A model generated the notes under the pieces. That model was not told the DNA's origin. It saw only the letters and a program-made list of their open reading frames with translations, and searched no databases. Of a DNA stretch of 64,000 nt, positions 61,487-64,000 are shown piece by piece. Positions within the stretch are counted from its first letter, which is position 1, and each line of letters begins with the position of its first letter. The stretch is taken from NCBI GenBank assembly GCA_016125265.1, contig WGMC01000003.1:1-64000 (forward strand), given 5' to 3'. The stretch is from Planctomycetaceae bacterium (lineage in GTDB: Bacteria > Planctomycetota > UBA1135 > GCA-002686595). A program made the position numbers and the translations under genes.

Positions 61487-61575
61487 CGGGCGTGACCCCC
61501 GGCCTTGTGAGGCGAGCTGCGGCCAACACGGCGCAGCCGCCGCGCTTCCCCCGTGCGCAGCGGCGCGCGGGGCGC

Positions 61576-61581
61576 TAGCTT
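61576..61581 (+). promoter_or_regulatory. -10-like box TAGCTT with a leader
   Basis: TAGCTT at 61576 lies 77 nt before the ATG at 61659, giving a leader of about 70 nt. It is a weaker match than the other boxes. The rest of the 172-bp gap shows nothing I can name. Confidence 0.25.
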
Positions 61582-61658
61582 CACGCGCCCCGGGTTCCCC
61601 GATCCCAGCCCCGTCGGCGCATCCGAACGGGTCCCGGGTGCGAACTCTCGGGGTACCC

Positions 61659-62915
61659 ATGCGCATCGCCGTCGTCGGATCCGGTATCAGCGGCCTCGTG
61701 GCGGCCCACTTCCTCGTCGACCGTCACGAGGTGGTCGTCTTCGAGGCTTCCGACCGTCTCGGTGGGCACACCCACACCCACCAGCTCGAGGTGGAGGGCC
61801 GGAAGTACGCGGTCGACAGCGGCTTCATCGTTTTCAACGATTGGACGTATCCCAACTTCCTGAAGCTGCTCGAGCGCCTGCAGGTCCCCTGGCAGGACAG
61901 CGACATGGGCTTCAGCGTGCGCTCCGAAGTCAGCGGCCTCGAGTACGCGGGCAAGTCGCTCGACACGCTGTTTGCCCAGCGCCGCAACGCACTGCGGCCG
62001 TCGTTCCTCGGCATGGTTCGCGACATCCTGCGTTTCCACCGCGAGGCCCCGCGATTGCTCGCGAACAGCGAAGCGGGTCCGGGGCCAAGCTTGTCCGAAT
62101 ACCTCCGCGCGGGGCGCTACGGGGAGCGATTCGCCGAGGACTACTTGCTCCCCATGGGGGCCGCGATCTGGTCCGCGAGCCGCGCGCAGATGCTGGCGTT
62201 CCCCGCGCGCTATTTCGTCCAGTTCTTCGCGAATCACGGCATGTTGTCCGTGGACGAGCGCCCGACCTGGCGGGTCGTGAAAGGCGGCTCCAGCAGTTAC
62301 CTCGGTCCGATCTCGCGCGGCTTCGCGAAGGGTGTGCGCACCACCAGCCCGGTCCAGTCGATCCGCCGTTACCCGGGCGGCGTAGGGATCCGCGTGCGAG
62401 GACAAGACGAGGAGCGTTTCGACGCGGTGGTGGTCGCGGCGCACGCGGACGAGGCGCTGCAACTGCTCGCCGATCCCAGCGATGCCGAACGCAGCGTGTT
62501 GGGGGCCTTCGGCTACCAGGAGAACGAGGCGGTGCTGCACACCGACAGCTCGCTCCTGCCGCGCAACAAGAAGACGTGGGCGGCGTGGAACTACCACCAG
62601 CTCGGGGTGGGGCCCGAAGCGCGTGTCGCGGTCAGTTACTGGATGAACCGCCTGCAGTCCATCGACGGCCCGACGCAGTTCCTCGTGACCCTGAACCGCG
62701 GCGATGCGGTGGACCCGAGCAAGGTGCTCCGCCGCATGACCTACCACCACCCCGTGTACACCCATGCCGCCGTCGAAGCCCAGACGCGTTGGCGCGAAGT
62801 CAACGGTGTGCAGCACACGTGGTTCGCGGGGGCCTACTGGGGTTACGGCTTCCACGAGGACGGCGTCAAGAGCGGGTTGCGTGTGGCCGCGGACTTCGGG
62901 GTGACACCGTGGTGA
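61659..62915 (+). CDS. FAD-dependent amine-oxidase-like oxidoreductase
   Basis: The 418-residue flavoprotein has the dinucleotide motif MRIAVVGSGISGLVAAHFL (GxGxxG with Ser) and EVVVFEASDRLGGHTHTH. Its FAD-side motif is of the type GFIVFNDWTYPNF, and the C-terminal GAYWGYGFHEDGVKSGL is typical of the NAD(P)-binding amine-oxidase-like family found with DUF1365 and CFA synthase genes. It is cytoplasmic or membrane-associated and oxidises or isomerises a lipid chain; the reaction is unknown. Its stop overlaps the DUF1365 start (GTGA), so the two are coupled. Confidence 0.9.
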   Translation: MRIAVVGSGISGLVAAHFLVDRHEVVVFEASDRLGGHTHTHQLEVEGRKYAVDSGFIVFNDWTYPNFLKLLERLQVPWQDSDMGFSVRSEVSGLEYAGKSLDTLFAQRRNALRPSFLGMVRDILRFHREAPRLLANSEAGPGPSLSEYLRAGRYGERFAEDYLLPMGAAIWSASRAQMLAFPARYFVQFFANHGMLSVDERPTWRVVKGGSSSYLGPISRGFAKGVRTTSPVQSIRRYPGGVGIRVRGQDEERFDAVVVAAHADEALQLLADPSDAERSVLGAFGYQENEAVLHTDSSLLPRNKKTWAAWNYHQLGVGPEARVAVSYWMNRLQSIDGPTQFLVTLNRGDAVDPSKVLRRMTYHHPVYTHAAVEAQTRWREVNGVQHTWFAGAYWGYGFHEDGVKSGLRVAADFGVTPW

Positions 62916-63742
62916 GCGCACGCCTGCCGAGGTCCAGCGCGATCTACGTGGGCCGTGTGCGCCACCGGCGGCTCGTCGGTACACACTCCGAGTTCAGCTA
63001 CCGCACGAGTTGGCTCTACCTCGATCTAGACGAGGCCGCGGAGGTCTTCGAAGGCCATCGCCTGTGGTCCTTCGACCAGGGCAACGTGCAGTGTGTGCTG
63101 CGACGGGATCTGTTCGGCGGTGCGACCGCGCCCAAGGGTGCATCGCCCGACGCCGCGGCCATGCATCTGCGCGCGCAAGTGCTGGACCGGGTTCAGTCGG
63201 ACTTGGGGCATCGACCCAAGGGGCCGGTGCGGGTGCTGACGACACCCCGATCGTTCGGCTTCGTGTTCAATCCGGTCACCTTCTATTGGTGTTTCGACCG
63301 CCTGGGTGTCGCCGTGGAGGCGATCGTCGCGGAGATCACCAACACACCGTGGGGCGAGCGCCACGCGTACGTGCTCGATGGACTGGCCGCGGGTTCCGCG
63401 CGGCGCGTGCAGCGCTTCGAGTTCGCGAAGGTGTTCCACGTCTCGCCCTTCCAACCGATGGAGCACGACTACGCCTGGGCCATGGGGCTGCCCGGTCCGC
63501 GTCTGGTGGTGCACATGGAGAACCGGCTTCGAGGCGAAGGAACACCGGTGTTCGACGCCACGTTGACGCTGGAGCGGCGCGACCTCGACGCCAACAACCT
63601 CGGCTCCATGTTCCGCCACCACCCGTTCCATGGCCTCGGCAGTCTGGCGGCGATCTACGCCCAGGCGGCCCGACTGTTCCTCTCGCGCGCCCCGTTCTAC
63701 TCCCATCCCAGCCGTCGTCCGCCGGTGTCCACTCCGCGATGA
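62912..63742 (+). CDS. DUF1365 family protein
   Basis: The 276-residue protein matches DUF1365. It starts SAIYVGRVRHRRLVGTHSEFSYRTSWLYLDLDE, then LTTPRSFGFVFNPVTFYWCFD, and later KVFHVSPFQPMEHDYAW and the ending MFRHHPFHGLGSLAAIY. Its activity is unproven; it always travels with FAD oxidoreductases and CFA-type methylases and is thought to act on fatty chains. The GTG start overlaps the preceding stop; the TGA overlaps the next ATG (ATGA). It is the third gene of the lipid-modification operon from 61659. Confidence 0.92.
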   Translation: MSARLPRSSAIYVGRVRHRRLVGTHSEFSYRTSWLYLDLDEAAEVFEGHRLWSFDQGNVQCVLRRDLFGGATAPKGASPDAAAMHLRAQVLDRVQSDLGHRPKGPVRVLTTPRSFGFVFNPVTFYWCFDRLGVAVEAIVAEITNTPWGERHAYVLDGLAAGSARRVQRFEFAKVFHVSPFQPMEHDYAWAMGLPGPRLVVHMENRLRGEGTPVFDATLTLERRDLDANNLGSMFRHHPFHGLGSLAAIYAQAARLFLSRAPFYSHPSRRPPVSTPR

Positions 63743-64000
63743 GCACACTGCCCCAAAGTCCCCTGACCGCCGGCCTCGGGCCCGCAGCCGCGCGCCTGCC
63801 GGGCTTGCCCGACCGCATGTTGGCGCGCGCCGTCTCCGAGCGGCTCGCGCTCATCGAACACGGCATCCTGGAACTGGTGGACCGCACCGGATCACCGGGT
63901 CTCGACGGCGCGGTGTTCCGCTTCGGGCGTTCGGACGTGCACCCCACCACGGGCGAGCCGCTTTTTGCGCGGGTCGAGATCCTCGACTCCGAGTTCTGGT
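63739..64000 (+). CDS. CFA-synthase-family methyltransferase, 5' part, cut by window edge
   Basis: The visible 87 residues start MSTLPQSPLTAGLG, then MLARAVSERLALIEHGILELVDRTG, VFRFGRSDV and LFARVEILDSEFW. This is the N-terminal domain (about 100 residues) of longer cyclopropane-fatty-acyl-phospholipid synthases. The methyltransferase core lies beyond the window. It starts by ATGA overlap with DUF1365. The longer form with this domain is distinct from the shorter methylase at 59252, so this lipid block would hold two enzymes of one family with probably different substrates. Confidence 0.75.
   Translation, partial: MSTLPQSPLTAGLGPAAARLPGLPDRMLARAVSERLALIEHGILELVDRTGSPGLDGAVFRFGRSDVHPTTGEPLFARVEILDSEFW

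Overview
The window is about 64 kb of very GC-rich bacterial DNA, densely coding on both strands. The gene content points to a Planctomycetota-like bacterium. It has an adjacent DUF1800/DUF1501 pair, many exported beta-propeller and PQQ-dehydrogenase-like proteins with DCDxNGxxD calcium-type repeats, a PA14/propeller/DUF1080 fusion, collagen-like exported proteins and prepilin-like proteins. This assignment is inferred from gene families only; there is no rRNA or other phylogenetic marker here. I see no phage, CRISPR array, integrase, transposase gene, tRNA or rRNA.

Layout. 1-432: hairpin-rich dispersed repeats. 433-6138: a phosphatase-like lipoprotein, an LtaS-type sulfatase-fold membrane enzyme, a methyltransferase, a GNAT acetyltransferase, a glutathione transferase and YaeQ. 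6382-9805: a tightly coupled glycan operon (DegT aminotransferase, GT61-like and GT4 glycosyltransferases). 9885-13740: a DUF1800, DUF1501 and secreted-protein operon (minus strand). 13831-18070: an exported operon with an IPT-like protein, a collagen-like protein and a class C beta-lactamase-fold hydrolase. 18277-22131: pseudopilin cluster 1 plus a HEAT-repeat protein. 22157-27030: dihydroorotase, a YdjM-like membrane protein, an exported lipoprotein and prolyl aminopeptidase. 27364-29650: two SPFH/band-7 proteins. 29694-36202: a DUF1801 protein with an AlgP-like basic tail, an oxidoreductase, a metzincin protease, a polytopic membrane protein and a sugar isomerase-like protein. 36272-41744: a nucleoside-type MFS transporter, a lipoprotein, the PA14-propeller-DUF1080 protein and a Cys-less IDI-like Nudix protein. 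42026-52848: a sigma-54-preceded Hsp20, exported propeller proteins, a MoaD-like protein, a BNR-repeat protein, an alkaline-phosphatase-fold enzyme and a Rieske protein. 52993-58291: an exported protein and pseudopilin cluster 2. 58350-64000: a methyltransferase and a lipid-modification block (CFA-like methylase, desaturase, FAD oxidase, DUF1365, second CFA-like methylase cut by the window edge).

Two patterns run across the window. First, at least fifteen genes have a -10-like hexamer (TAGGCT, TATCCT, TAGGAT and relatives, TAnnnT type) ending only 6-8 nt before the start codon with no Shine-Dalgarno sequence. This implies widespread leaderless transcription, and it also fixes several starts, including GTG starts. 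Other genes, usually downstream cistrons, have normal AGGAG-type sites or ATGA/GTGA overlaps. Second, several exported proteins share C-terminal beta-rich domains that look like lineage-specific surface or sorting modules.

The best candidates for something undescribed are the leaderless architecture, the shared C-terminal domains, the two parallel pseudopilin cassettes, a palindromic MITE-like element that supplies part of a promoter, the sigma-54 hsp20 promoter, and an IDI-like Nudix protein lacking the catalytic cysteine.
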